A stretch of 55,847 nt of DNA from Spirochaetes bacterium GWE1_32_154 (GCA_001829315.1 MIAY01000005.1:1-55847); one strand, 5' to 3'. Shown: positions 8,701-19,893, counted from the stretch's first letter. A program made the numbers and translations. Notes: generated by a model not told the origin, from the sequence alone.

Positions 8701-11700
8701 TCTGTAGTATAGCCTAAATCTTGAATTGATGCATCTCCGAGTGTTGCACTTGAAGTATATTGATATAATGCTCCACCGTAATCATATGCATAATCTTCAG
8801 TAATAGAGAAACCATCAAAATCTGATTCACCTTCTATCTTTTTTAATCTCCCCGAATTTAAAGCATCATAAGTATATGACTGTGTCGAATATTTAGTATC
8901 CAAACCTGTCGTTATTTTCTTAGAGTCTGGCAATAGGAACTGGTCATAACTTAATGTTTCAATTCGACCGTCTGGATACGTTATATTCGTTGGCAAATTA
9001 AGAATGTTATATTGATATGATGTTTTATTATCATTATTATATTCCTCTTTTAAATTCCCCCATGAGTCATATTCATTCCTACGGATAAGATTATTCTCAA
9101 CTCCAGTATAATATCCTAATAATTTGCCTTGTGCATTATATTTATATGATGAAGATTGAAGGACTAAATTTTCAATCTTGACCGTTTGTGACAAAAGTTG
9201 TTTCGTTACACTTTCATACGTATAATGTTCCACCGCTCCGGTTTTTAGAGTTTTTTGTTGTAGTGTACCATCATCATTATATTCATATGTTTCTTTCAAC
9301 GATAAAGAATCTCTAATTTCTTTTACCTGTCCTGCTTCTGTATACGAATACAGATACTTATTATTCGGTTGATTCAATAACGCACTAACAATAGGGAACC
9401 CATCTGCTTCGAGCTTGAGCTCTGTAAACATTTGATTTTCTACTACTTTACTTGGTAATATTTTTGCCTGAACTAAACCATTTTTAAAATATGCAGTAAC
9501 ATTCCCTGTATAATCGCCTACTGTCCCTGAACGAGTAATTATCTTTCGATTTAACTCGTCATACCAGTAATTGGTTACTCCTCCACGCTTATTAACTATT
9601 GCTATCAAATTACCATTTTTATCATATGATGCGGTTTCTTTTTCTCCCGTCGAATATTTAACCGATATTAATTCTCCATATAAATTATAATTATATTCCG
9701 TACAATACTTAACAGTATTTGAGCTTTTTAACACATATTTACCTTCAGCATTTTTTTCTATTGCTTCAGAAGTATATGATTTAACAACACGGCCCATTCC
9801 ATCATACTCATAATAATTTCCTAAATACTCTGATTTTGTCTCATTATTTGCATTAACGGAACTTTCTTGAATGTCCGCAACAACCCTATTACTATTATCG
9901 TATTGATATCTCTTCTTTATATTAATTACCTTCGTTCCATTGCTAACCGTTGGATATGTAACTAATATAAGATTAGTATTCTGATCATATTGCATAGCTG
10001 TCTGACGATTAAGATTTATGGTATCACTTGTATTATCTGAATTAGCTATTAAATTCCCGGCAGCATCATATGAATAAAATTGATAATATTTTGCTGTATC
10101 AGGATATGTTGTTACCTTCTTGGTTACCATGTCCATATAATTATATAAAAATTCTTCTTGTAATGCCCCCTTGGCAGGTACAATTGATTCTGAATATTCA
10201 TTATAATCTATTTCAGGATATATCGTTTTTATCAGTCGTCCTATACTATCATAATTAAATGAGGTGATATATGTATCCTTGCTCTTTATTAAAACATACA
10301 ACCCATCTTTTTCTTCAAAAGATAATCCTGAAATAACTTTTTCTGGCTTACCGAGTGAATTATATAATGTCAATTCTCCATAATTCTTAGTTGTTTCAGC
10401 TATATTATTCCCTTGAATATCTTCAAATGAATCTTTATAAATTTCAACATCATTATCAATTGATTCAACTATTCGTTTTCTTAGTGCAGTAATTTTATTA
10501 GTAATACCAAAGTCTGAAATATCAATTGTTACATATTTATATGAATATTTCTTTTCATGTTCTAATGGATCTTTTATATTATCAATTCGCTGTTTATTAT
10601 TATAAGTATAATAATACTGTTTTGATTTAAAATCAGATGAAGATAACTTTCGATTCAATTCATCATATGAAAAGTCTTGTGATTTGTATTCATTTTCTGA
10701 TTTGTAATAAGTAATTTTGTTTATTTTATTATCAAAATAATCAATTTTCTCTTTTTTTAGTGCGATATCACCATGCTTTATTGTTCGAATATAATTATTG
10801 TTTGTATCATCAAAATCATATTCTATGTTGGTACTATTATCTATAGTAATTTTTTTATTTCGTCCAAGAAAATCATACTCAAAATTAATTTTATACTTTT
10901 TATCATCGGTGACATCCATCAGTAAATCGGTTCCTTCTAAATAAGAATAACCCCTTATGAAGTATTTCTTCGCATCTGCTATATTGTTTTCAACTATTGA
11001 CAATTCATCAAGCGGGGAATTATATTTAATGGTACTATTTTCATATCTATATTTTAGTATCGATTGATTGGACTTTGTTTCTCCATACCTTGAAATTGAT
11101 TCTAATTTATTATTTGTATTATAGACGTATTCTTCCGTTTTCAGTATTTGATCATTATCAAATACTTTCTTCATACTAAGTTGATAGTTTTTAATTTCAG
11201 GTTTTAATGTATATACGTATTCCTCTTTATTGCTTTGATTGACTCCATATTTGGTTGTTATAGTCTTCGGAAGTGACAAGCAATTATATTCATCATTTTT
11301 ATATGTATTCTTAAAGTAAATTATATCTTTTTTTTCAAGCTCATTTTCACTATTATCACCAAAAATTATTTTTTTACTTGTTTGTATATTTCTTCCATAA
11401 CTATCATACATATAATTAACTACTATTTTCTCATTCATCTTTTCGTACTCGTACTCTAATGGCAATCTTCGATGGATCATGTTTTTAATTTTTCCATATT
11501 TACCATTCTTTTCTTCTATCGAAAGAAAAATAACATTACTGTCTCTTTCAGAAACCTGCCCTGTATACGAATTTCCAACCTCATCAGATCCTTTTTTTAT
11601 AATAGATATATAAATATTTATTTTCTCAGTTTCTATAAATTTAAATTTTTCAGAACTATACTGAATAAACCCACTATATGGATCATTAATGTTCAAATCT

Positions 11701-14700
11701 GAAATTGAAGCAAAATCCTTATCTAATATGATAGTTCTAAGATCATTTAAATAGCGATATGTTCTCTTTGAAACATTATCTTCTATGCTGATAATTCCCA
11801 AAGAACTTGAACTTGGAGCACTTATTTCGCCTAATATTTGGTCTGTTTGTACTTTATTAGTATAAAATAATGTATAAACGAATTTGTTTGGATCTTTCTT
11901 AATTTGAATTGAATCACCATTTTCGAGTTCAATAACTTTCTTTTCAAATGTATTTTTTTCTGAGTCCGAATCGTCATTAAATGGGGTCTTGTATATTTCA
12001 ATTTCTTCTGTTTTACCATAATACTCAAAATTATCTTTGAATAAATACGGGGCTTCATGTGAAGCTTTCATCCCAAAATCATTAAATTCTTTAATTTCTG
12101 ATTTTATTATTATATTATCTTTATTTCGAGTAGCTATTTCACAACCTCTAAATATACTTGATGGTAATTTCTTTTCATATCTATAATTATATTTTATATC
12201 ACTTAATAAGTCTCTCTTATTATCTTCAATAATTTTATATTTCTTAATTTCATCAACAATACCAATTTCATAATCAACTTTATTAAGTTTATATTCTTTA
12301 AATTCATAACTATCTGTCATTATGATTTTAGTTTCAAGTTTATCAAAAGTATTTGTAATAATAATTTGGTGCTTTTCCCGCACATTTTTATCTCTATTTA
12401 ACTTCTCAGTATACATACTTTTTTTATCTGCGGTCGTAATATAATCACTATAGGTATAATTTACAATATATTTTTTATCTTCTTGATCTTTTGAGTAAGA
12501 AGTAGAAGATAAAAATGAATCTGTAAAAGAGTATTTACTTCTATAATCTAAAAAATTACCCGCATATACTTTTTTACTGTCATGAGAATAAAATATTCTC
12601 TCTTTTGTTACTTCATTAACTAAAATTGATGTACTTTTTTCAAAATTATTACTTAAGATTAATCTTTTTGTTATATGGTCATTCCAATAAATAGTAGTAA
12701 TATACGTTTTATTTTCCATTGGTTCATATTTAAAATTTAATATCGAGCCATCTGGATACGTAATTTTCGATATTCTTGCAAAATTAGTTTTTGTGAAAAA
12801 TATATTCTTATCTATTACAGAAAAATTGGTATAATCTATTTGTGCAAGACGATTATTATTGGTATTCCCTGAAATAGCTTCAAACTCATATACAATGCCT
12901 TCTGATGTCATTATCTTAATATCGATATTTCCCTTATTGAGTACTTCTCCGTTATGGGACCCAAAGATTTTAAACCATTTATTACTTACTATTACCTTTT
13001 CAAAAGAAACTGAAGTTGATGTTTCACCACCTTTATTGATTGGTATTACTCCAATATTAATGCTTCCCTCTGGTATGAATATTGTCTCTCCTTGAATTTT
13101 AGGAATATTTGTTTCCCATCCACCAATATCAACATATTTTTTTTTCTCATTTAATTGATAATTATAACATCCGACTACTATATTATCTGTATCAAATTTG
13201 GGATAATATTTATCATACATTGATTGAGTATTGTTTTTTGTTTGTATTAATTTATTTGAACTAATGCTTCTTGTTAAAGAAAAATCATAATTCCCTGGTC
13301 CCTTCAATGTTAAATCTGATTCGGATATAATAACAGACCCATCGGCTTCGTTTACAAATACATTCGATGCCTGTCTTGTACTATTTAATGCTGACAATTC
13401 GTTATCTTCAAATTCCCTTGTTCTATCCTCTTTTAAGGCATAAGAACTAAAATGATAAATTTCTCCAACTAATACCCCTGACTCACTATCGTACCATGTT
13501 GGAATTCGCTCCCATTGGGTCGTTTCTTCATTAAAATAGTGCCATTTTATATTATTTTTTTCTACTTGTTGCTTATTAATAGAGTAATTAATCCTAAGTT
13601 CATTCATAAACTGGACTCCTTCTGGGCCAAATTTATATATTGGAGAATAAAACATTCCTGAATCTTTTATGGTTGGTTCTTCAATCGCATGTACCTGAAT
13701 GTTTATACTACTACTACACTCATTCCCATCCCATGCTAATTCCATTCCATCATATTTTAGTGAACCTTGATAATTTGGAACAAAAGGATCTGCTCTTCCA
13801 CTACTACCTGATTTCCATTCGGATTTATTTCCTACTCTATCAACTGATTGGATGTAATAGGTATAGATAGTTGTTTCTTCATAATCGACACCAGAATCTG
13901 TGTATGACGGAATTTCAACTTCATGAATCTTATTCCCTTCTTTAAACGCTGGTATTCTTCGTATATTGTAATATGATATATCTTTTGTTTCAATCTCACT
14001 CTCCCAATACACACCGATATTCAACTCTGTACTCAATACATGAACTAATGGATTCGCTGGTGGTGTCGTATCTCTATTTATATTTAAAACAACACTTGAT
14101 TGATTATCTGCTTTATCGGTTGCAACAATCGTTAAGGTATTTATTCCTTCATTCTCTAATTTATAATCTTTTAAATAAAAAGTCCCATTAGTTGCTATTG
14201 CTGAAATTCCATTTATTTTTATTGACTTTAGATTTTCCTCAAGATAACTTCCATTTATTGTTACTGCTGTTGTTAATGTTTCAAAGTTATCAATCGGTGT
14301 TATATTACTTAAAACCGGTGCTATATTATCTTTAATATAATTTATTGTTGAATTGGTTTCATTCCCTGCTATGTCAACTGCTTTTAAACTAACAAGACAA
14401 CTTGAAACTCCAAATATATTTACTTTGTATGAAAAAGTAGTGGCCCATAATCCATTTTCTCTTAGTTCTTTCTTAACAAAAGTTGCTTCATTAAACAAGC
14501 TTCCTGTGCTGAAAAGCAAAGAAACATCAAACTCATCAAGAATCGTTAAATTATAATCAGGGAAATCTTTATTCGTATATATTATACTAGAATAGTTTTC
14601 AAATATCGGATCATTCCTATCAATATATATAACTAACGTTGATACGGTTTCATTCCCTGCTTGATCAATACATTTAATTAATATAGAATTTTTCCCCTGA

Positions 14701-16796
14701 ACTACAGGAACATTTTCTAATACGACATCTCCTGTTACAACACCTTCTTTTATAATTCCCATAGATGCTATTTTTACTAAACTTTTATCTTCAACATGAA
14801 GTTGTATATTAATAGTTTCATCTTTAAAAACACCATTACTCTCAGGGCTTATAATATTTACAACAGGCGGATCATTATCTACTTTTACTGTAATATTTTT
14901 TTTGCTCGTATGCCCTACACTATCTGTGGCAATAATAACAATTGCACTATCTCCAACCTCACTAACCTCTACATCTTTTACTTCAAAATATCTTCCTGTC
15001 ATTGTTGCATTAATTCCATTAACAGTAACTGTTGTTGGAGTTAAATCGCGAATATATCCTCTAATTGTTGGGGTTATATTATTAACATATTCTTTTGTTG
15101 GATATGTTAATACAATCTCTGGAGCTGTTGTATCAATAAATATTTTGTCGATTCTTTCAAGTTTATTTTGTTTTGCATTCGTTTCTATATGTACAAGATA
15201 ATACCCATCCGCTGTAAATGTTACATCTTTCTTAAGGTTATACTCTGGATCAATAACCGGTTCTGGTCTCAATCCATTTATTTTTATAGAACTTAGTGGT
15301 GCTTTTGAATACAATAAAATGGGAACAGTCATATTTGAAAATACATTCGTTGAATCTAAGTTTGTAGGTATATTTTCTGAACCTATTTTCCCAACTGGTA
15401 TTTTCAGATCAAATTCACCATCGATAAAAGATCCTACTGATAGAAAATTATTGCATTTCTGAGGATATCCAAACTTCCTTTCAGCCTTATCTCCTCTGGT
15501 GAAAATACCAATAACTCGGCTTATCACACCCGTTTCATTATCCCATTTCATTACTTCCGGATTAGATTCAGATATAAAACAACTCCCAGTCGGAATAAAA
15601 TAATTATTCTGTACATACTTACACGCTGAAAAAACTTTTATATCACCAATGCCACCAATTATTGAACTTCCTGGGTATTTTTTAAGAAACAATCGTACCC
15701 CTTTATATAAATCATTCGTTGCTTGTACATCAATAATCTTATATCCTGGTTCACTAAGATATTCATATTCTTCTTTATAAACATCGTTCGTACCATTAAA
15801 ATATTTCTCGTCAGAATCCATAACCCCAAGTCTTTGAACGTTGCCATTTTTCAAAATCCCTTCAAAATCAATCTTTTCAGTAAACCCTGGTGTAAAATAG
15901 AAAAAGATTTTCCCTGCATTGATCGGTTTATTAAACAGTATATCGACAACTCGTTCATCTGATTCTTCATTCCATTGCCCGATCATCTCACTGAAAACAT
16001 CGTTATCAACTAACAAATCAGTGCTATAATCTTTTACATTTTTGGTTATATCGACTGCAAAAAATGGTTCATAGACTATATTTCTCTCTACTATGAAATC
16101 CGCATTCGTAAGTGAACCTGTCTCAGCTTCAAATGTAACTGTTACAGTCCCATATGATGTGTAGGGAATACTCTCAAATTGAATATCTTTACTATCTGTG
16201 CTTTTAATTGAAACATATACTCTTGCATACTCAATACCACTCAATGAATATGCAAGAAATCCTGTAGCTGCTCCATTAAAATGTACAATAACCTTAATCT
16301 TTTCATTAGCTTTTTTATCAGGGCAACTATAGGTAACGATATTTTCAACAGCATTTACATTCTCTTTAGTTACAGGATTCGCTATAAAATTACCTATTGC
16401 ATCAATCTCATGTACACGAGTTACCTTATTGGTTGTATTTGAAATACTTAAAAGAAATTTATCTTTTACTGATGCCGGTATTTGAATCTCTTTCAATATC
16501 GGCGTCGTAGTAACTACTGACTCCTTTATTAATAAAACCTCATTTGCATCATATATCCTAATAACTGCTTCACCAGAACAAACAATGTACAACGTTCGTA
16601 CTTTTGAAAATCCCTTATAACTAATTTCATTAGTGTAAGTAGACCCGGTTATGTCAATAAAAGTTGTATTATTTCGATCAAACACTCTTGAATCTATTGA
16701 TGAGTAATTACTCTGAGGTAACTTATCCCAGAGAATTTCATTCGCTTGTAATAAAAATGATATTAGTAATAAGCCTATTATATATATTTTTTTCAT
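5793..16796 (-). CDS. giant exported Rhs/YD-repeat protein with cysteine-peptidase-like tail
   Basis: This 3667-residue protein starts with a signal peptide (IYIIGLLLISFLLQANE), so it leaves by Sec. Residues ~25-540 are beta-rich. Around 550-900 there are several Ig-like repeats of the kind TAPEIVLTYP / DNDPPVVNIISP, followed near 905 by a fibronectin-III-like segment (TTPPANPLVHV). YD repeats (YDSIGRL, YDAAGNL, YDGMGRVV, YDKNGNL) fill ~1350-3400. The classical Rhs core end is present: GAFISEDPARDGVNWYSY, then GNPVGMVDPSGLN, at about 3380-3407. The last ~260 residues are unlike the rest: a Gly/Asn/Asp-rich linker, then HDTGCNLRSL (Cys near 3532), NHYAT (His near 3602), GGRHF (His near 3633) and IFDP (Asp near 3646), an order compatible with a papain-like peptidase. 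It is the seventeenth gene of the T2SS array, which makes it the likely cargo. Confidence 0.9.
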   Translation of the reverse strand: MKKIYIIGLLLISFLLQANEILWDKLPQSNYSSIDSRVFDRNNTTFIDITGSTYTNEISYKGFSKVRTLYIVCSGEAVIRIYDANEVLLIKESVVTTTPILKEIQIPASVKDKFLLSISNTTNKVTRVHEIDAIGNFIANPVTKENVNAVENIVTYSCPDKKANEKIKVIVHFNGAATGFLAYSLSGIEYARVYVSIKSTDSKDIQFESIPYTSYGTVTVTFEAETGSLTNADFIVERNIVYEPFFAVDITKNVKDYSTDLLVDNDVFSEMIGQWNEESDERVVDILFNKPINAGKIFFYFTPGFTEKIDFEGILKNGNVQRLGVMDSDEKYFNGTNDVYKEEYEYLSEPGYKIIDVQATNDLYKGVRLFLKKYPGSSIIGGIGDIKVFSACKYVQNNYFIPTGSCFISESNPEVMKWDNETGVISRVIGIFTRGDKAERKFGYPQKCNNFLSVGSFIDGEFDLKIPVGKIGSENIPTNLDSTNVFSNMTVPILLYSKAPLSSIKINGLRPEPVIDPEYNLKKDVTFTADGYYLVHIETNAKQNKLERIDKIFIDTTAPEIVLTYPTKEYVNNITPTIRGYIRDLTPTTVTVNGINATMTGRYFEVKDVEVSEVGDSAIVIIATDSVGHTSKKNITVKVDNDPPVVNIISPESNGVFKDETINIQLHVEDKSLVKIASMGIIKEGVVTGDVVLENVPVVQGKNSILIKCIDQAGNETVSTLVIYIDRNDPIFENYSSIIYTNKDFPDYNLTILDEFDVSLLFSTGSLFNEATFVKKELRENGLWATTFSYKVNIFGVSSCLVSLKAVDIAGNETNSTINYIKDNIAPVLSNITPIDNFETLTTAVTINGSYLEENLKSIKINGISAIATNGTFYLKDYKLENEGINTLTIVATDKADNQSSVVLNINRDTTPPANPLVHVLSTELNIGVYWESEIETKDISYYNIRRIPAFKEGNKIHEVEIPSYTDSGVDYEETTIYTYYIQSVDRVGNKSEWKSGSSGRADPFVPNYQGSLKYDGMELAWDGNECSSSINIQVHAIEEPTIKDSGMFYSPIYKFGPEGVQFMNELRINYSINKQQVEKNNIKWHYFNEETTQWERIPTWYDSESGVLVGEIYHFSSYALKEDRTREFEDNELSALNSTRQASNVFVNEADGSVIISESDLTLKGPGNYDFSLTRSISSNKLIQTKNNTQSMYDKYYPKFDTDNIVVGCYNYQLNEKKKYVDIGGWETNIPKIQGETIFIPEGSINIGVIPINKGGETSTSVSFEKVIVSNKWFKIFGSHNGEVLNKGNIDIKIMTSEGIVYEFEAISGNTNNNRLAQIDYTNFSVIDKNIFFTKTNFARISKITYPDGSILNFKYEPMENKTYITTIYWNDHITKRLILSNNFEKSTSILVNEVTKERIFYSHDSKKVYAGNFLDYRSKYSFTDSFLSSTSYSKDQEDKKYIVNYTYSDYITTADKKSMYTEKLNRDKNVREKHQIIITNTFDKLETKIIMTDSYEFKEYKLNKVDYEIGIVDEIKKYKIIEDNKRDLLSDIKYNYRYEKKLPSSIFRGCEIATRNKDNIIIKSEIKEFNDFGMKASHEAPYLFKDNFEYYGKTEEIEIYKTPFNDDSDSEKNTFEKKVIELENGDSIQIKKDPNKFVYTLFYTNKVQTDQILGEISAPSSSSLGIISIEDNVSKRTYRYLNDLRTIILDKDFASISDLNINDPYSGFIQYSSEKFKFIETEKINIYISIIKKGSDEVGNSYTGQVSERDSNVIFLSIEEKNGKYGKIKNMIHRRLPLEYEYEKMNEKIVVNYMYDSYGRNIQTSKKIIFGDNSENELEKKDIIYFKNTYKNDEYNCLSLPKTITTKYGVNQSNKEEYVYTLKPEIKNYQLSMKKVFDNDQILKTEEYVYNTNNKLESISRYGETKSNQSILKYRYENSTIKYNSPLDELSIVENNIADAKKYFIRGYSYLEGTDLLMDVTDDKKYKINFEYDFLGRNKKITIDNSTNIEYDFDDTNNNYIRTIKHGDIALKKEKIDYFDNKINKITYYKSENEYKSQDFSYDELNRKLSSSDFKSKQYYYTYNNKQRIDNIKDPLEHEKKYSYKYVTIDISDFGITNKITALRKRIVESIDNDVEIYKDSFEDIQGNNIAETTKNYGELTLYNSLGKPEKVISGLSFEEKDGLYVLIKSKDTYITSFNYDSIGRLIKTIYPEIDYNEYSESIVPAKGALQEEFLYNYMDMVTKKVTTYPDTAKYYQFYSYDAAGNLIANSDNTSDTINLNRQTAMQYDQNTNLILVTYPTVSNGTKVINIKKRYQYDNSNRVVADIQESSVNANNETKSEYLGNYYEYDGMGRVVKSYTSEAIEKNAEGKYVLKSSNTVKYCTEYNYNLYGELISVKYSTGEKETASYDKNGNLIAIVNKRGGVTNYWYDELNRKIITRSGTVGDYTGNVTAYFKNGLVQAKILPSKVVENQMFTELKLEADGFPIVSALLNQPNNKYLYSYTEAGQVKEIRDSLSLKETYEYNDDGTLQQKTLKTGAVEHYTYESVTKQLLSQTVKIENLVLQSSSYKYNAQGKLLGYYTGVENNLIRRNEYDSWGNLKEEYNNDNKTSYQYNILNLPTNITYPDGRIETLSYDQFLLPDSKKITTGLDTKYSTQSYTYDALNSGRLKKIEGESDFDGFSITEDYAYDYGGALYQYTSSATLGDASIQDLGYTTEYKHDYNLTAGVAIGNDYLKLPGTNGYIAYNRDTFGRLTSIGASLTDYLYSVKYKNGNITSMSSVIGEKSTFIYDNLNRVSKYNVFNDKLVEQFSLQNEYDTKGTDNLIKESIISTPNATAYSNSYSFDSINRLTSYTVFGQHYKNAGGFEQERNIISNDYSKKISESLRDNRLWLHETPIEKTTDNQYTLLETVNERVINQDAQSLIIIYKETINNVKIVAIKNAEGSNILVKGMFSLSYKESADTNSTEINDFTIESKNGFSNIIFNDPIDNVKELKIHFYRDEFNPEKFVEDNFANLTDNTNDEDDVTYDVRYKAIYNDKIKFDETKDILGDIKTVVKVYTLASKSEDTICYDTANNINTRGDNQSPNYSSVKNRITSIPGGYIAYDNMGRMVVKADSDGTWIYRYNLDGRLWKVYRNYYKIKELGSQFVLISDDYEYVANKFKLVEENYYNTAGLLVYQKINPDESTLIKEVVYYRTPFGYQGVKEKNGKTRYLLNYLSSSGAVTANFESANQSFGNNDSTYTSGMSSYNGSNFGAERGVMNQQIPITIDGQALGELFDSSINFTDKITIKWATDISQDLTNHEISVIKECSKLKSNVYDYHRDTRGSVRLVTKNGTDGCVKLWEGSYTPYGELLTEDYTHEYLPLKTFALHETDLSTGLVYAQQRWLMPEIGAFISEDPARDGVNWYSYCGGNPVGMVDPSGLNSEDYNGSNYRDENGKTKTPGGDSLPSDRNSGDRQSDSNGKSTNDTDMSYRATRNDTNDAYNGKNYINNGTPDNNGVWSYKGGNILPDKLTPIESTANNEKELLNKLLQTDPSLNLNNTKMHDTGCNLRSLMAIAEDFTGKNLTADQINNLRETLTTNKDPALTNDTSSVNAINLSVNNADTVINKALETLGDTNHYATVGYGANGKEPSYTILIGNTNAVALGGRHFREGNSSGNMIFDPSPNVPITSEDSIRPVYIHSK

Positions 16797-16797
16797 T

Positions 16798-19700
16798 TTA
16801 TTCTCCTACCCTAATAATATCACCTTTTTCATAATCATAGTAATCAACGTATAAATTATCGGTTGAACCAGTTTTTAACTTTTCCTTAATGTCTTCACTC
16901 AGCTTTGATGGTTTTTCTTCCTTAACCCCATATAAGGTATTACCTTCAATCGTCAAATTATCAACTTTTCCTATCCCAGAGTTATAAAGATGTAACCCTA
17001 TATCATTATATTTTAAATCTAGATTTTCAAGACTAATAGTCGGGTTCGTTGCAGTACCTCCACTATTATTTAAAAGTAAAATACCATTTATTGCACCCTT
17101 TATTTCTGCTCCATTAATTATTAATTTTCCGCCTTTACGAATAATGATGCCTCCCCAAAGTGTATCATTATTATCTGTATCATTTATCCCTGATGGACCT
17201 AACGGTACTCGTCTCGAAGAAGCTGTCTTAGTATCTGAATAAATATTTGTTATGATTAACGTACCATCAACAATAATTCTAACCGATGTATTAGCCATCA
17301 AGCTAGGCAAATTTCTTAAATTAGTTTCAGCTCCTGAATTTGCTGAGAATGTAATTGTCTTGTCTTTTGGAATATACAAATCTGATTCAAGCACAATATA
17401 TTCATTAACTTCACCTGCATTTAGAATCTCTTTTGCAGTCTTCCTGACTCGAAAATCTTTATTAAATAATAACGTTGTTTGGCGATAAGCAGTAGATACG
17501 GAATTGTCGGCATATAATAGCTTTACGTAAAAATGCATCGACTGATCAATCGAAGATGATGAATATTTGAATTGCGTTCCAATTCCATTATTTGAAGAAT
17601 AAGCACTCTTTCCGATAACAATTGAGGCATCCTTTGAATTATCAATCCAGCTACTTACGTAATATCCAGCCGTATTCCATGACCATATATTATCTTTTGG
17701 AAATAAAATAGTTTCTTTTGTCGAATCATAGGTGAAGACAGTATCATCAATATCTGTTAATTCCTTATTTGATACTATGATTTGATATGCTTTTACATTT
17801 TCACCTAATTGATCCGTGAAATATGGCTTCATATATACTTCAACAGGGGGATCTTCTATTCCACTGCTTTTTATATTCGTATATACCACTCTCGATGGAA
17901 AGGCTGGAATGTAAAGAGTTTTTATTGTCTCCATTTCCTGCTTATTAAACGCAATAACACTATTATCAAACGAATTAAATAACTTTGGAAAGTTATCATA
18001 TGCTTTGCATAATAATTCTATTTCCTCATTTGAGGTATATATCCCATTTAGAAAATTATTTCCCACAATTTTTGCACTTGTAATACTAACAGAAATTGAC
18101 TGCCCAAAAATATCTATCGGAAATATCGTTGTGTTTCCTAATGAATCAAAAAAATCTGAGTATTTCAGAGTAAAACTTCCTACACTTGAAGATACATCTT
18201 TCTTATAATAGCAAATTTTATTGTTTGTATCTTTGGTAGCATAAATTACGTGTTTTAATCCTTTATTATCAGTAAGGGAGATCATAAAGATTGTACCATC
18301 TCCGTTACCTAATGATAAAGAAATCAATTGACTATCAAGATTAAAGTCTTCTGTGGTTAAAAACTCATCTGTATCCCATGCCTTTGATTCCAAAACTCTA
18401 ATATCAACACTAGATTTTAATCCTAATGGTGATAAAACCATTGAAACATCATATCGTGAACTTAATTCAGGTATTTTTTTAAAAACAATAATCTCGCTTG
18501 TTGTATTTAACACAGCGTTTGTTATCGTATCACAAATATAAAAAGTATTAAACTCTATTGTATCCGAAACCCCAAATTCCACTTTAAATTCTATATAAAA
18601 ACAATCATTTTCTTTTGTGATTTTATGAACAGTTACTTTATTTGCAAGTACTGTATCCCCGTTTTTTAATTGTATAGTATAATCATTTATATTTTCAGTA
18701 CTCTTATTTTTCCAATACCATCGATTATCAACACCGATTTTCATTTTAAATTGTAATGAATTCTCCACCGTATTTATTGGTTTATTTTCATACTTTCTAT
18801 ATTGATTTCCAATATATATCTCATTTTGTTTAAAAGAGAATTTTGGTGTGCTATTTATAGTGAAGTAAATAGGTTTATAATATTCACGTTGGTTAAATTT
18901 ATTAATTATCCCAATATTGAGAACGTAATCTCCACTTTCTAGCGTATTCATTTTATTTGAATCAAAAATCAATTCATTTATCCCATTTTTGGAAATAGAA
19001 TATGTTGCATCTCTTCCAATATCATTTGAAAATGAAAATTCATCGAGAAGAATTTTCTCATTATTAGATATTTTATATAAATCTGTACAAATTGATTTTA
19101 CCTTATATTCTGTTTTGATTATTATCTCATTACCAACTGAAAAATCAAAATTCATATTAGATTCCTGTTTATTATTCAAATCACTATAAAAAGCAATTTG
19201 AGAACACTCTATACTCGCCATTGCGCTCTTAGCCAAAAAATACTTAATTATTTTACTGTCATTTTCCCACCAAAAAGATTCATTTTCCCATGTTCCATTC
19301 TTAAAAACATCTGATTGTAATGGCGTTGCATTAAAATATGCTGTCGGAGACCCTTCAGTTAATTCATATGGAATTATTGGGTCATTAAAATCAATTTCAT
19401 AGAAAGTTTCATTAAAAGCATGTGTTCCTGCCTCCCACTCTGTACCTACATGAGCTTCTAAATGAGCCTGAGAAGGACTACTTGATTTACTCCACTCACG
19501 AGAGGCTCGTTCAATTGGAAATTCAACTTTTAGCATTGCTTCTCTATAGTAATATGTAGCAGGAACCCATGGCTCAAGAAGAAGACATTTCGCTTTTACA
19601 TTTAATTTTATTTGAGGATCAAAATTAATTTCAGAAACACATAAAACTCTTTCATTAGATAAGGGCATCTTGCTAGTATTATTTCGAAAATAATAAAATT

Positions 19701-19893
19701 GTGCTAATAGAGAATCACTAAAATCACTATTTCTTTTTTGATAATCATTAAAACTCGTAAACTTAGCATCTAAAATATCACGTATTTTGAGATCATACAA
19801 ATAATAATCATAGTTAGATAACCATACCAAATCAATACTATACATGAAACTAAACTGAAAAATAATACTTAATAATAATAATAACCTTTTCAT
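16798..19893 (-). CDS. large exported protein with C-terminal beta-helix-like region
   Basis: This 1031-residue protein has a signal peptide (MKRLLLLLSIIFQFSFMYS). Residues ~150-800 are beta-rich without recognised motifs. Residues ~850-1000 look like a right-handed parallel beta-helix or polygalacturonase-like fold: WGGIIIRKGGKLIINGAEIK, then GILLLNN, ISLENLDLKYNDIGLHLYN and VDNLTIEGNTLYGV, repeating at about 22-25 residues. I do not recognise a family for the whole protein. It ends one base before the Rhs start region, with its own stop codon inside the Rhs ribosome-binding area (GGAGAATAAAATG), so translation is coupled. A role as surface partner or stalk for the Rhs protein is inferred from context only. 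Confidence 0.75.
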   Translation of the reverse strand: MKRLLLLLSIIFQFSFMYSIDLVWLSNYDYYLYDLKIRDILDAKFTSFNDYQKRNSDFSDSLLAQFYYFRNNTSKMPLSNERVLCVSEINFDPQIKLNVKAKCLLLEPWVPATYYYREAMLKVEFPIERASREWSKSSSPSQAHLEAHVGTEWEAGTHAFNETFYEIDFNDPIIPYELTEGSPTAYFNATPLQSDVFKNGTWENESFWWENDSKIIKYFLAKSAMASIECSQIAFYSDLNNKQESNMNFDFSVGNEIIIKTEYKVKSICTDLYKISNNEKILLDEFSFSNDIGRDATYSISKNGINELIFDSNKMNTLESGDYVLNIGIINKFNQREYYKPIYFTINSTPKFSFKQNEIYIGNQYRKYENKPINTVENSLQFKMKIGVDNRWYWKNKSTENINDYTIQLKNGDTVLANKVTVHKITKENDCFYIEFKVEFGVSDTIEFNTFYICDTITNAVLNTTSEIIVFKKIPELSSRYDVSMVLSPLGLKSSVDIRVLESKAWDTDEFLTTEDFNLDSQLISLSLGNGDGTIFMISLTDNKGLKHVIYATKDTNNKICYYKKDVSSSVGSFTLKYSDFFDSLGNTTIFPIDIFGQSISVSITSAKIVGNNFLNGIYTSNEEIELLCKAYDNFPKLFNSFDNSVIAFNKQEMETIKTLYIPAFPSRVVYTNIKSSGIEDPPVEVYMKPYFTDQLGENVKAYQIIVSNKELTDIDDTVFTYDSTKETILFPKDNIWSWNTAGYYVSSWIDNSKDASIVIGKSAYSSNNGIGTQFKYSSSSIDQSMHFYVKLLYADNSVSTAYRQTTLLFNKDFRVRKTAKEILNAGEVNEYIVLESDLYIPKDKTITFSANSGAETNLRNLPSLMANTSVRIIVDGTLIITNIYSDTKTASSRRVPLGPSGINDTDNNDTLWGGIIIRKGGKLIINGAEIKGAINGILLLNNSGGTATNPTISLENLDLKYNDIGLHLYNSGIGKVDNLTIEGNTLYGVKEEKPSKLSEDIKEKLKTGSTDNLYVDYYDYEKGDIIRVGE

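Noticed and set aside
5661-16000. Numerous 60-100-codon frames on the plus strand opposite the Rhs gene
   Set aside because: They mirror the coding strand of a continuous 3667-codon gene, lack ribosome-binding sites and have odd composition.
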